From contig CAYTFK010000284.1 of assembly GCA_964436865.1 (NCBI GenBank), positions 1 to 9,541 on the forward strand: a stretch of DNA of 9,541 bases, read 5' to 3'. Source of the stretch: JAXGPP01 sp964436865 (GTDB lineage Bacteria > Planctomycetota > Planctomycetia > Pirellulales > Thermoguttaceae). Made by a program: the position numbers and the translations under genes. Positions 1 through 6,570 of the stretch are shown one piece after another. A model generated the notes under the pieces. That model was not told the DNA's origin. It did no database searches and was given only the letters and a program-made list of their open reading frames with translations. Position 1 is the stretch's first letter. Every line of letters starts with the position of its first letter.

Positions 1-86
1 TAACCGGCCCTGGAGTGGCGAACGACTGGGGGGTCACCAGCGTAATATTAACGTACGATCCTTGAACACTAGAGGGCTGCAGAATC

Positions 87-1388
87 GTGTATGAACTGAG
101 CCGTGCCGACAGCCGGCCGAATGAGGCGGCTGTTCTGGTTGGCGTCTTGCTGCCGGACCGAACTTCGGAAATCGAGCCGCTTGAGGAGCTGAAGGGGCTG
201 GCCCAAACGGCGGGTTGCCGCCTGGTGGGGCAGATTACACAGCGGCGTGAAGCTCCCGATGCCGCAACCTATCTCGGCCGCGGCAAGGTCGACGAGCTCA
301 AGGGGCTCAGCAAGCAGGGTGGCGCCGAGGTAGTCATCTTCGACAACGACCTCTCGCCAGCCCAATCCCGCAACTTGGAACAGGCTGTCAATCTGAAGGT
401 CATCGACCGCACGCAGCTCATTCTCGATATCTTCGCCAGCCGCGCCCAGACGCACGAGGCCCGGCTGGCCGTCGAGCTCGCGCAACTGGAATACTCCATG
501 CCGCGCCTGAAGCGGATGTGGACCCACCTCTCGCGGCAAAAACGCGGCGTGGGAACCCGCGGGCCAGGCGAGAAGCAGTTAGAAGTCGACCGCCGCCTCG
601 TGGAGAAGCGGGTTCGCGACCTGCGTTCCGAGCTGGAAGTGGTTCACCGCCGCCGCGAGCGTGAAGTCGCCGCCCGTCGCGATGCCTGTACCGTGTCGCT
701 CGTAGGCTACACCAATGCCGGCAAGAGCACGCTTATGAACGCCCTGACCGGGGCGGGAGTGTTCGTGCAGGATGCGCTGTTTGCAACGCTTGATACGCGC
801 ACTCGGCGCTGGCAGTTGCCGGCCTGGGGGCCGGTCCTGCTCAGCGATACCGTTGGTTTCATTCGCGATCTGCCCCACCATCTGATCGCCAGCTTCAAGG
901 CCACGCTCGAGGAAGCACGCCAGGCCGACCTGCTGTTGCACGTCGCCGACGCCAGCAACCCGGCGGTCTACGAGCAGATCAGCGCGGTCTATCGGGTGCT
1001 CGAAGAACTAGACATCCATGCCAAGGATGTGGTGCTGGCGCTCAACAAGATCGACGCACTCGACAACCGTGCCCGGCTTGAAGGATTGCTCAACCGTTAT
1101 CCGAATGCGGTGCCTGTCAGCGCGCGTTCCGGCCAAGGCCTGCTCGAACTGGCCAATGCGGTCAGCGACGCTTTGAGTCGCGGCTTCGTCGACGTCGACG
1201 TCGAAACTGGCGTGGAGAACGGCCGCATCCTGGCCTACCTGGCCGCCCACGGCGAGGTGCTGTCGAAGAAGTACTACGAGTCGCGCGTGGTGATCCATTG
1301 CCGGATTGCCGAGCGGCACTTGAGCCAGCTCGAAGACAATGGTACGGTGGTCCGCCGCCGGGCATCCACCGCGCTGGCTGTCGGTTGA
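87..1388 (+). CDS. hflX: GTPase HflX (ribosome-splitting factor)
   Basis: This 433-aa protein has the usual HflX length (E. coli HflX is 426 aa) and both halves of the family. The N-terminal HflX domain occupies about residues 15-190 and includes the conserved GPGEKQLE segment (159-166) at the start of the linker helix. The GTPase domain follows: Walker A G207-YTNA-GKST, switch II DTVGF (254-258), NKID (320-323) and the G5 SAR (345-347). In known members HflX binds the 50S subunit and splits stalled or stressed 70S ribosomes, acting in the cytoplasm. The start is GTG at 87: an in-frame stop lies at 63-65 and AGAGGG (71-76) sits about 10 nt upstream. An AT-rich TAATATTA at 43-50 is the only promoter-like sequence in the first 86 bases and has no clear -35 partner. 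An SDR gene follows after 82 bp on the same strand. The identification is secure. Confidence 0.96.
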   Translation: MYELSRADSRPNEAAVLVGVLLPDRTSEIEPLEELKGLAQTAGCRLVGQITQRREAPDAATYLGRGKVDELKGLSKQGGAEVVIFDNDLSPAQSRNLEQAVNLKVIDRTQLILDIFASRAQTHEARLAVELAQLEYSMPRLKRMWTHLSRQKRGVGTRGPGEKQLEVDRRLVEKRVRDLRSELEVVHRRREREVAARRDACTVSLVGYTNAGKSTLMNALTGAGVFVQDALFATLDTRTRRWQLPAWGPVLLSDTVGFIRDLPHHLIASFKATLEEARQADLLLHVADASNPAVYEQISAVYRVLEELDIHAKDVVLALNKIDALDNRARLEGLLNRYPNAVPVSARSGQGLLELANAVSDALSRGFVDVDVETGVENGRILAYLAAHGEVLSKKYYESRVVIHCRIAERHLSQLEDNGTVVRRRASTALAVG

Positions 1389-1414
1389 ACACCGGACCTC
1401 CGGAAGACCCTCGC

Positions 1415-1449
1415 GAAGCCGTCGGCGAAGCGCATCCGCCAACGGCTTC
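1415..1449 (+). other. Inverted repeat in the hflX-SDR intergenic gap
   Basis: GAAGCCGT (1415-1422) and ACGGCTTC (1442-1449) are perfect 8-bp inverted copies separated by 19 nt. An alternative pairing uses GCGAAG (1425-1430) with CTTCGC (1449-1454). The structure ends 21 nt before the SDR start and has no T-run, so it does not look like an intrinsic terminator. It could be a processing or attenuation hairpin between two cotranscribed genes, or chance in GC-rich DNA. Confidence 0.25.
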
Positions 1450-1470
1450 TTCGCTTTCAAGGCAAGACTC

Positions 1471-2256
1471 ATGGCAAAACGCAACATCCGAGGCAGCCGC
1501 GTGCTCGTTACGGGCGCCTCAAGCGGTATCGGCCGCGAACTGGCCCGTGAGCTGGCCCGGCAGGGGGCGGCGGTGGTTGTTACCGCCCGGCGTGAGGACC
1601 GGCTCAGGCAATTGGCCGAGGAACTCACCACAGCCGGCGGCAAAGTCGTGGCGGTCGCCGGTGACATCACTGAACCGGCCGTCCGCCAGGCGGCGATCGA
1701 CGCTGCGCAGTCGAGTTTTGGCGGCCTCGATATCCTTGTCAACAACGCCGGAATCTACGCCTTGGGGCGCTTCGAAGTTGCCGATCCGGCCCGGATCCGA
1801 CGCGTCATGGAGGTCAATTTCTTTTCCCTGGTTGAAATGACCAGGTTAGCGCTGCCCTTGCTCAAGGCCGGGCGGCGACCGATGGTGGTCAATGTCGGCT
1901 CGATCGTCGGCCACCGCGGCATCCCTCATTGCAGTGAGTACTCGGCCAGCAAATTCGCCGTCCATGGATTCACTGAGGCCCTGCGCGCCGAACTGGCCCA
2001 GCACCGCGTCGACGTACTCCTCGTCGCACCCGGCACCACCGAGACCGAACTCTTCGATTCGGCCCTGGAACGGAAGACCGAGCCTCCCTGGCCGACGCAC
2101 AAACCGATTTCGCCAGCGGCCGTCGCCTGGCAGATCGTCCGCGCGATGCGGCGCGGCAGCCACGAAATCATTCCCTACGGCTGGGGAAGAGTGATGGTCT
2201 GGCTAAACCGCCTGTCGCCACGCTTCATGGACCGCGTCATGGCCCGCTACGGGTAA
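1471..2256 (+). CDS. Classical short-chain dehydrogenase/reductase (SDR)
   Basis: The 261-aa product is a Rossmann-fold oxidoreductase of the classical SDR family. It carries the cofactor motif T14-G15-ASS-G19-I-G21, an acidic D65 contacting the adenine, NNAG (91-94), and a full catalytic set: N116, S144, Y157 and K161 in YSASK, with Ser exactly 13 residues before Tyr. The Arg pair after the second strand (TARRED) suggests NADP(H) over NAD(H). The substrate cannot be read from the sequence. The C-terminal 20 residues are basic and amphipathic (WLNRLSPRFMDRVM), so peripheral membrane contact is possible. I chose ATG 1471 because the SDR motif begins 13 residues later, as usual; the frame is open back to 1339, but that extension overlaps hflX and has no family character. 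The ribosome site (AAGGCA) is weak. The gene probably shares a transcript with hflX. Confidence 0.92.
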   Translation: MAKRNIRGSRVLVTGASSGIGRELARELARQGAAVVVTARREDRLRQLAEELTTAGGKVVAVAGDITEPAVRQAAIDAAQSSFGGLDILVNNAGIYALGRFEVADPARIRRVMEVNFFSLVEMTRLALPLLKAGRRPMVVNVGSIVGHRGIPHCSEYSASKFAVHGFTEALRAELAQHRVDVLLVAPGTTETELFDSALERKTEPPWPTHKPISPAAVAWQIVRAMRRGSHEIIPYGWGRVMVWLNRLSPRFMDRVMARYG

Positions 2257-2624
2257 CGGGTAACGGCAGCAGTTCCGCGAGTAGGCGGTCTCTGAAGCCG
2301 TAAGTGCGGCCCCTCGCGGCCCAAGCCCGTAGTCGCGCTTCGTGCCGGCCGCCGCCAAGGCGCCCTCGCGGCCGTGGCGTTTGGAAACAGCCTCTCATAA
2401 CCTCCTTCAGCAAGTGCTGTTCCGGGGAGTCCCTCGCTCTGCGCCCGATTCCGGGCTCTTCCCCCTTACCAAAAATGCCTCGCCCTTCACTCTTCAAGCC
2501 TCACATCCGCTAAACCGCTCCTCTCCCGCCCGTTTCTTAACGGCCGCTCGACCCACCGACACCCCGTTGCGGAACTGCTGCTCAGCACCGATGGAACTTG
2601 CCGGCATGCCACCCGGCCGGGTAG
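2257..2624. other. Gene-poor interval between the SDR and Uma2 genes
   Basis: About 370 bases hold no ORF with protein-like composition; the short frames here are rich in Arg, Pro and Ser in every reading direction, as expected from GC-rich noncoding DNA. Visible structure is modest. The 7-mer GGGTAAC is duplicated across the SDR stop codon (2251-2264). A small hairpin GCCCG/CGGGC lies at 2443-2456 with a pyrimidine-rich flank, which might serve as a weak SDR terminator. A 5-bp hairpin CCGTT/AACGG lies at 2530-2543. The plus strand is pyrimidine-rich from about 2455 to 2570. The right end runs into the Uma2 promoter. No tRNA-like or riboswitch-like structure was recognised. Confidence 0.5.
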
Positions 2625-2630
2625 TATAAT
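2598..2630 (+). promoter_or_regulatory. Putative promoter of the Uma2 gene with palindromic spacer
   Basis: A perfect -10 hexamer TATAAT lies at 2625-2630. The best -35 candidate is TTGCCG (2598-2603), which matches TTGACA at 4 of 6 positions, but the 21-bp spacer is long. Two perfect palindromes, GGCATGCC (2603-2610) and CCCGGCCGGG (2612-2621), fill the spacer and could be operator sites. A start of transcription near 2637 would give a leader of about 42 nt to ATG 2679. The -10 box is seen; its use and any regulation are inferred. Confidence 0.4.
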
Positions 2631-2665
2631 AGTGGGAGAAATGTGATGAATGGACCCGGATTGCA

Positions 2666-2670
2666 CGAGG
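2666..2670 (+). promoter_or_regulatory. Ribosome binding site deciding the Uma2 start
   Basis: CGAGG lies 8 nt before ATG 2679. A rival SD-like GTGGGAGA (2632-2639) sits before GTG 2643/ATG 2646, but if the TATAAT box at 2625 is used, transcription would begin inside that rival site. ATG 2679 is therefore the better start. Confidence 0.5.
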
Positions 2671-2678
2671 TTTCTCTG

Positions 2679-3377
2679 ATGGCTGCGACGGCTGAAATCG
2701 CGGTTGTGCCGCCGATGGAGTTCGGCGACCGGCTGACGCGCGAGGAGTTCGAGCGGCGCTGGAAGCGCATGCCGCACGTCAAGAAGGCGGAACTCATCGA
2801 GGGAGTTGTCTATATGCCCACCGCGGTACGATACCGGGACCACGGCCGCCAGCACACGATCCTGAATCACTGGCTTCATTCCTATGAGTTGGCTACGCGA
2901 GGGGTGGAAGCAGCCGACAGCAGCAGCGTCAGACTGGACAACGACAACGAACCGCAGCCCGATCTCCTGTTGCGATTGGATCACGCGCTGGGGGGGCAGT
3001 CGTGGGAAGACGCGGAAGGATACCTCAACGGGGCGCCGGAACTGGTTGTTGAGATCGCCGCCAGCAGCGTTTCCTACGATCTGCACCAGAAACTGCACGC
3101 CTACCGCCGGCACGGCGTGCGGGAATACGTCGTGTGGCGCGTCTATGAAAGCGCCATCGACTGGTTCGTGCTCTACGACGGCAACTACCGGCGGCTGGAG
3201 GCGGACGCTGAGGGGTTGCTGAAGAGCACTGTTTTTCCCGGGCTCTGGCTTGACACCCGCGCGCTGCTGGCCGGAGATCTTGCCGTCGCCGTGGCCGCCG
3301 CCAACCGCGGCCTGGCCTCGCCGGAACACGCCGCCTTCATCGAGTCGTTGGAAGCGAATCGCGCGGCAGGGAAGTGA
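2679..3377 (+). CDS. Uma2-family (DUF820) putative endonuclease-fold protein
   Basis: The protein is 232 aa from ATG 2679 (244 aa if it begins at GTG 2643). It has the Uma2/DUF820 signature, a PD-(D/E)XK nuclease-like fold: an N-terminal AELIEGVVY segment (E38, E41), the PD pair in PQPDLLLR (D95), then E125 in VVEIAAS, D134, K138 and the closing HGVREYVVWRV strand. All acidic and Lys positions expected of the active site are present. The substrate and role of this widespread family are not established. Copies are multiplied in cyanobacteria and planctomycetes, often as solitary genes, and this one also has no toxin-antitoxin or restriction partner beside it. It has its own promoter-like sequence and ends 31 bp from a convergent gene. 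The family call is strong; nuclease activity is inference. Confidence 0.85.
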   Translation: MAATAEIAVVPPMEFGDRLTREEFERRWKRMPHVKKAELIEGVVYMPTAVRYRDHGRQHTILNHWLHSYELATRGVEAADSSSVRLDNDNEPQPDLLLRLDHALGGQSWEDAEGYLNGAPELVVEIAASSVSYDLHQKLHAYRRHGVREYVVWRVYESAIDWFVLYDGNYRRLEADAEGLLKSTVFPGLWLDTRALLAGDLAVAVAAANRGLASPEHAAFIESLEANRAAGK

Positions 3378-3408
3378 CAGCGCCCCGGGTCATAGGTAGC
3401 AGTCAACG

Positions 3409-4266
3409 TTACTTGCCCGATCCACGCGACACGAGACGCAGGCCGCGGCCGCGATACAAGACCATCACGTCGCCTGTGGTCCATTGCTCCTTGCCGACAT
3501 CCGGATCGGCCATCTCCACGCGATCATTATCGAGAAACCCGAACAAGAGGACGCTGTGCATCGTGCCGCGCGTCCAACTGTACTGGCGCTCGTAGATCGG
3601 ATCGAACTCGCCGCGAGGCGGCAGGCCAACGGTGATGATCAGGCACTCGGGCGTGTAGCGGCGCAGGTCCTCCAACGAGCCTGAGAAGACTTCTACATCA
3701 TATTCTGAGCCGGCAGTTTTCAGCTTCAGTCCCCGGTACAGCCCCTGCCACGTGGTCCCTCGCCGGGTGAAGCATAAGCCGGCCATCTCCTGTTCCCCTG
3801 CCGCAATTCCATGCTTTGCGAGCACTGTCGCCGCGCAAGCCGCCGTGCACGTGAAGGGCGTCGTTTGCCGACAAATCCCATTTTCGTCCCAGCGGTTGGC
3901 GCAGACGGGCGGATCTCCGAGCAGCGGCTGAACGGCGGCGAATACGCCCACGACACCCAGTGCGGCGACGGGCCAGCTTCTGCGAAACCATCCGCCCGAT
4001 GAATGACGCCATGCCAGCCCCGCGATGATCGCCGCGGCAGGCGGAAACCAGTTGCCCAGAACGATCAGGTTGGAGAACGGCAGGTAGCGGGCCAGCAGGA
4101 TGCTATCGCGCAGGAATACCGCGTAGAGTGCCGTGGCGATCACGCTGGCAAGCGTGAAGAGGATTCCCTGCCGCCCGGAAGTCCGGCGAGGAAAACGAGC
4201 GGCAAGGATAAAGGCCCCGAGACTCGCGGCAAGCAAGAACGCCAGTCCGACGTAGATGTCGAACAT
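3409..4266 (-). CDS. Membrane-anchored C39-type cysteine peptidase
   Basis: The 285-aa protein has four hydrophobic segments (about 5-24, 34-52, 65-86, 98-116) followed by a C39-like papain-fold domain (about 125-280). Catalytic positions fit the family: Q134 six residues before C140, H237 in TMHSVLLFG, and D254 in ADPD, 17 residues after the His. The usual DCG around the catalytic Cys is replaced by TCT. Basic residues cluster after helices 1 and 3 (PRRTSGR, FRRSW), so the positive-inside rule places the peptidase domain outside the cytoplasm. Known C39 domains fused to ABC exporters cleave double-glycine leaders on the cytoplasmic side; no exporter or leader peptide is visible here, so the substrate is unknown. 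The gene begins 18 bp after the DUF1080 stop, with GGGG as a possible ribosome site, and is probably cotranscribed with it. Confidence 0.75.
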   Translation of the reverse strand: MFDIYVGLAFLLAASLGAFILAARFPRRTSGRQGILFTLASVIATALYAVFLRDSILLARYLPFSNLIVLGNWFPPAAAIIAGLAWRHSSGGWFRRSWPVAALGVVGVFAAVQPLLGDPPVCANRWDENGICRQTTPFTCTAACAATVLAKHGIAAGEQEMAGLCFTRRGTTWQGLYRGLKLKTAGSEYDVEVFSGSLEDLRRYTPECLIITVGLPPRGEFDPIYERQYSWTRGTMHSVLLFGFLDNDRVEMADPDVGKEQWTTGDVMVLYRGRGLRLVSRGSGK

Positions 4267-4284
4267 GTTTTGCCCCGGCTTGCA

Positions 4285-4956
4285 TCAATCCGCCAACGGC
4301 GTGAGTTCGACTTTGCGGACGTGAATCACGCCCCCTTCAGATTGCAGGGCAATTTTGCCCGCCACAACGTCCACGTCGGTAGCTTCGTTGACCTTCTCGC
4401 CATTGACCTTCACGCTCAGCGTGCCGCCCTTGAGCGTGATCTCGTAGGTGTTCCATTCGCCGGCCGGTTTCTCGGCGTTCTTCATGGCGCTGACGCCAAC
4501 GAGCGTTCCGGCAAGCTCGTGGTTCTCGACGCGCCTCATGCGGGACTCATCGCCGGAGAGCTTGAAGCCCTGGAAACCGTAGACGTCGCCGGCGTTGCCG
4601 TGTTTGAGCTGGGCCTCGACACACTTGGGCAGCGCCTTGGGTTCGCCGGTGATTCGCATCAGCACGCCGCTATTGCCCGGCTCCTCGGGCCAGCGCCATT
4701 CGACAACGAGCTTGAAACTGGTGAAATCCTGCTTCGTCGCCAGATAGCCCATCGGCTCTCCCTTGCAAACGAGCACGCCGTCTTTGACGCTCCAGACGTC
4801 TTCCATCTTCACGCCCGGCTCGACGAGAAACGCCTCCCAGCCGTCGAGATTCTGGCCGTTGAACAGTTGCCTGGCCTTGCCTTGCTCGGCGGCGGTGGCG
4901 GCGCCAACCAGCAGTCCCAGGGCCAACACGATGGTCAATTGCATGATGCTGCGCAT
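4285..4956 (-). CDS. Secreted DUF1080 / 3-keto-disaccharide hydrolase-like protein
   Basis: The 223-aa protein starts with a Sec signal peptide: R2, a hydrophobic core at about 6-20, and probable cleavage near A22-A23 in GAATAAEQ. One DUF1080 domain (PF06439, concanavalin-like beta sandwich) fills the rest. Family marks are LFNGQNLDGW (31-40), VWSVKDGVL (54-62), GNSGVLMR (94-101) and the C-terminal strand ending in VRKVEL. Characterised relatives bind or hydrolyse 3-keto sugars; here that activity is inferred from the fold alone. Planctomycetes carry many such secreted proteins, linked to polysaccharide use. I chose ATG 4956 because it begins the signal peptide and follows GGAGAG closely; the frame is open to 5190 but the upstream residues have no family character. 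The membrane C39 peptidase gene follows after 18 bp. Confidence 0.9.
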   Translation of the reverse strand: MRSIMQLTIVLALGLLVGAATAAEQGKARQLFNGQNLDGWEAFLVEPGVKMEDVWSVKDGVLVCKGEPMGYLATKQDFTSFKLVVEWRWPEEPGNSGVLMRITGEPKALPKCVEAQLKHGNAGDVYGFQGFKLSGDESRMRRVENHELAGTLVGVSAMKNAEKPAGEWNTYEITLKGGTLSVKVNGEKVNEATDVDVVAGKIALQSEGGVIHVRKVELTPLAD

Positions 4957-4986
4957 GGTGTCTCTCCGGCGTGCTTCTGAACGTCG

Positions 4987-5014
4987 TTTACAGTGTCGCG
5001 TACCATTGTCGCAA
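4987..5014 (-). promoter_or_regulatory. Possible promoter for the DUF1080-C39 unit
   Basis: Read on the minus strand, TTGCGA (5014-5009) and TGTAAA (4992-4987) each match the sigma-70 hexamers at 4 of 6 positions and are 16 bp apart. Transcription would start near 4980, about 24 nt before the DUF1080 start. A perfect palindrome TCCGATCGGA lies at 5041-5050, some 60 bp upstream of that start. The 155-bp gap to the preceding gene makes a separate promoter plausible, but the match is only moderate. Confidence 0.3.
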
Positions 5015-5040
5015 CCGGGATTGCCGAAGTCCAGCGACGC

Positions 5041-5050
5041 TCCGATCGGA
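5041..5050. repeat. 10-bp perfect palindrome TCCGATCGGA
   Basis: The sequence is its own reverse complement and lies in the noncoding gap between the ACT-like and DUF1080 genes, upstream of the proposed promoter at 4987-5014. It could be a regulator site; a single 10-bp palindrome in GC-rich DNA can also be chance. Confidence 0.25.
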
Positions 5051-5111
5051 CCGCTGTGACACGGCTCCGGATGATGAGCGATAGGGCAAGCCCGAAGTGC
5101 CCGTCGGCAGG

Positions 5112-5390
5112 TCATTCGGGGTGTTCGAACACCATCTTCTGGACATCCACCCCTTGGATGGCCGCCAACTTGTCGAACAGTTCCTGGCACTTGGCCTCGT
5201 CGCCGAACATCTCGAGAATGATCAGGCCGCGGGGCGAGCAGAACTTCTCATCGACGTGGTGCAGCCCGATCCGCGTCTTGATGTGGCAGCCGTATTCCGT
5301 CAGGAGTTCCTGGACCGTGGGGGCTTTCTGGTAGCGGTCGGTGATATGGACGCCGAAAATGAGATGGTTGTCTTCCATGGTTCGTGACAT
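5112..5390 (-). CDS. Small ACT-like regulator (TM1266-type ferredoxin-like fold)
   Basis: The 92-aa protein fits a single beta-alpha-beta-beta-alpha-beta ACT-like domain: strand 9-16 (HLIFGVHI), helix 22-33, strand 35-43 (CHIKTRIGL), strand 55-62 (GLIILEMF), helix 64-78, strand 82-88 (DVQKMVF). The pattern of DR after strand 1, LLTEYG at the end of helix 1 and KTRIGLH in strand 2 resembles the TM1266 family, whose members are annotated as putative regulators near iron-only hydrogenase genes. No hydrogenase gene is visible here. H44, H45 and C51 lie in one loop and could bind a metal or cofactor, which is speculative. The start is ATG 5390 or ATG 5378; neither has a Shine-Dalgarno sequence, and the ten bases before ATG 5390 read TCCTCCTTGA, complementary to one. 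It diverges from the amidase gene and lies 155 bp upstream of the DUF1080 gene. Confidence 0.6.
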   Translation of the reverse strand: MSRTMEDNHLIFGVHITDRYQKAPTVQELLTEYGCHIKTRIGLHHVDEKFCSPRGLIILEMFGDEAKCQELFDKLAAIQGVDVQKMVFEHPE

Positions 5391-5495
5391 TCAAGGAGGA
5401 TGGAGGGGGCTCGCGACAGTGGTCCGCATTAGACCGCGATGGCCGCCCGGCGACAAGCGGGGGCGTGAGTGCCCACGGTCAGGGGAGAGGAAGGG

Positions 5496-5501
5496 TATAC
5501 T
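5496..5501 (+). promoter_or_regulatory. Possible -10 box for the amidase-hisE unit
   Basis: TATACT matches TATAAT at 5 of 6 positions and lies 43 nt before ATG 5545 in the 154-bp divergent gap. No clear -35 hexamer stands 16-18 bp upstream (the bases at 5473-5478 are CCACGG), so the assignment is weak. Confidence 0.25.
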
Positions 5502-5544
5502 GGCAATTTGTGAGCATTGAACCGCTGCACCCGGGAAGAAATTC

Positions 5545-6570
5545 ATGAATTCCGCTGCTGACCGCTACTATGCGGCTGCCTGTCAGATCGACCTGCCGTG
5601 TCCGGTTGACCGGAGCGAGATCCCGGAACGGGTGCAGAAGATGCTCGCCATGGTCGACTACGCCGTGAGGGGCTATGAACCCTACTTCGACGTGCGACTG
5701 GTGGTGTTTCCCGAGTTCGCCCATGCGGTACCGATCTATGCGTCGGTCGACGAACTGCTCGACAGGCTGGCGGTGCCGATTCCCAATGAGCATACCGAGC
5801 GGTATCAGGCCAAGGCCCGCGAGTTGGGCATCTACATTCAGACGGGAACGTTTCTGGAGAGCGATGCCCGGTGGCCGGGACACGTGTTCAACACCACCTG
5901 CCTGATCGGCCCGGATGGAATTCTCTCGAAGTATCGCAAGGTCAATCCGTGGATTCCTTGGGAACTCCACACCAGCCCGCACGACCTGGCCGGCTACGAC
6001 CAGCCACTGTTCCCGGTTGCTGAGACCGAGATCGGCCGCCTGGGCGCAGCGATCTGCTACGACTGGGTTTTTCCGGAGGCGATCCGCCAACTGGCGATGG
6101 CAGGAGCCGAAGTGCTCGTCCGCGTCTCTGCCTACATGGACCCCTGGGGGACGGCGATGCCGATGGACTGGTGGACGCTCGTCAATCGCAGCCGGGCGCT
6201 GGAGAACATGGCTTTCGTGGTGGCTTCGAATCAGGCGGCGCAACTTGGCAACTATCCGCCCTTCAGTTGGCCCGGTGGCAGCATGATCGTCGACTACGAC
6301 GGCCGCATCCTTGCCCAGGCCGATCCCGGGCCGGGCGAGAAGATCGTAGTGGGGCCGATCGACCTGGCGGCCCTTCGGGCCGAGCGCGAACGCCGTCGCG
6401 GCCATCAGTTGCTCGCCCACCTCAGAACCGAAGCCTACCCAGCCTATCGGCAGTCAGTCTATCCGGCCGGGCAAGGCGACGGCCAACCGCCGACCGGTGA
6501 AGCGGTCGAGTCGGCGATCCGCCGCGGACGCGAGAACCTCGCCAGGATCAGGAATAGCAGCCATGGCTGA
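5545..6570 (+). CDS. Carbon-nitrogen hydrolase, aliphatic amidase-like (nitrilase superfamily)
   Basis: This 341-aa protein has the complete nitrilase-superfamily catalytic set: E57 in FPEFAH, K132 in YRKVNPW, C171 in ICYDWVFPEA, and a second Glu, E140, in PWIPWEL. The eight-residue step from Lys to the second Glu and the phrase GAEVLVRVSAYMDP resemble the aliphatic amidase/formamidase branch more than true nitrilases. The expected reaction is hydrolysis of a C-N amide bond to acid and ammonia through a Cys acyl-enzyme, in the cytoplasm; the substrate is not known. Residues from about 295 on form a polar C-terminal tail with no visible domain. ATG 5545 is preceded by GGGAAG at 5533-5538. The last 8 bp overlap the start of hisE, so the two are probably cotranscribed and translationally coupled. 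Confidence 0.9.
   Translation: MNSAADRYYAAACQIDLPCPVDRSEIPERVQKMLAMVDYAVRGYEPYFDVRLVVFPEFAHAVPIYASVDELLDRLAVPIPNEHTERYQAKARELGIYIQTGTFLESDARWPGHVFNTTCLIGPDGILSKYRKVNPWIPWELHTSPHDLAGYDQPLFPVAETEIGRLGAAICYDWVFPEAIRQLAMAGAEVLVRVSAYMDPWGTAMPMDWWTLVNRSRALENMAFVVASNQAAQLGNYPPFSWPGGSMIVDYDGRILAQADPGPGEKIVVGPIDLAALRAERERRRGHQLLAHLRTEAYPAYRQSVYPAGQGDGQPPTGEAVESAIRRGRENLARIRNSSHG

Noticed and set aside
1188..1204. GTCGAC-rich tandem stretch within hflX
   Set aside because: It encodes a short Val-Asp alternation at a variable linker of the protein; too short to suggest function.
1339..1470. N-terminal extension of the SDR from the ATG at 1339
   Set aside because: It overlaps hflX by 50 bp, has no SDR character and the Rossmann motif sits at the normal distance from ATG 1471.
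2251..2264. Tandem GGGTAAC duplication over the SDR stop codon
   Set aside because: Only two units of 7 bp; likely chance or a slippage trace, with no effect on the stop codon.
2304..2629. Two short plus-strand frames and one minus-strand frame in the SDR-Uma2 interval
   Set aside because: Arg/Pro/Ser-rich composition, no ribosome site, no recognisable domain, and mutual overlap in different frames.
4003..4980. 325-codon plus-strand frame opposite DUF1080 and the C39 gene
   Set aside because: It is a shadow in GC-rich DNA. The minus-strand frames hold a signal peptide, transmembrane helices and family motifs.
4957..5190. N-terminal extension of the DUF1080 protein to 5190
   Set aside because: It would bury the signal peptide internally and overlap the ACT-like gene; ATG 4956 has a good ribosome site and starts the signal peptide.
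5393..5432. Plus-strand AAGGAGG directly before an ATG with a 10-codon frame
   Set aside because: The SD-like sequence abuts the ATG with no spacing, the peptide is only 10 residues, and it has no relation to the downstream gene.
5443..5474. GC-rich hairpins in the divergent gap (CGCCC/GGGCG, GGGC/GCCC)
   Set aside because: Stems of 4-5 bp in GC-rich DNA without T-runs or conserved context are not distinguishable from background.
6497..6562. N-terminal extension of HisE from 6497
   Set aside because: The extra 22 residues are a shadow of the amidase gene; HisE sequence begins at ATG 6563.
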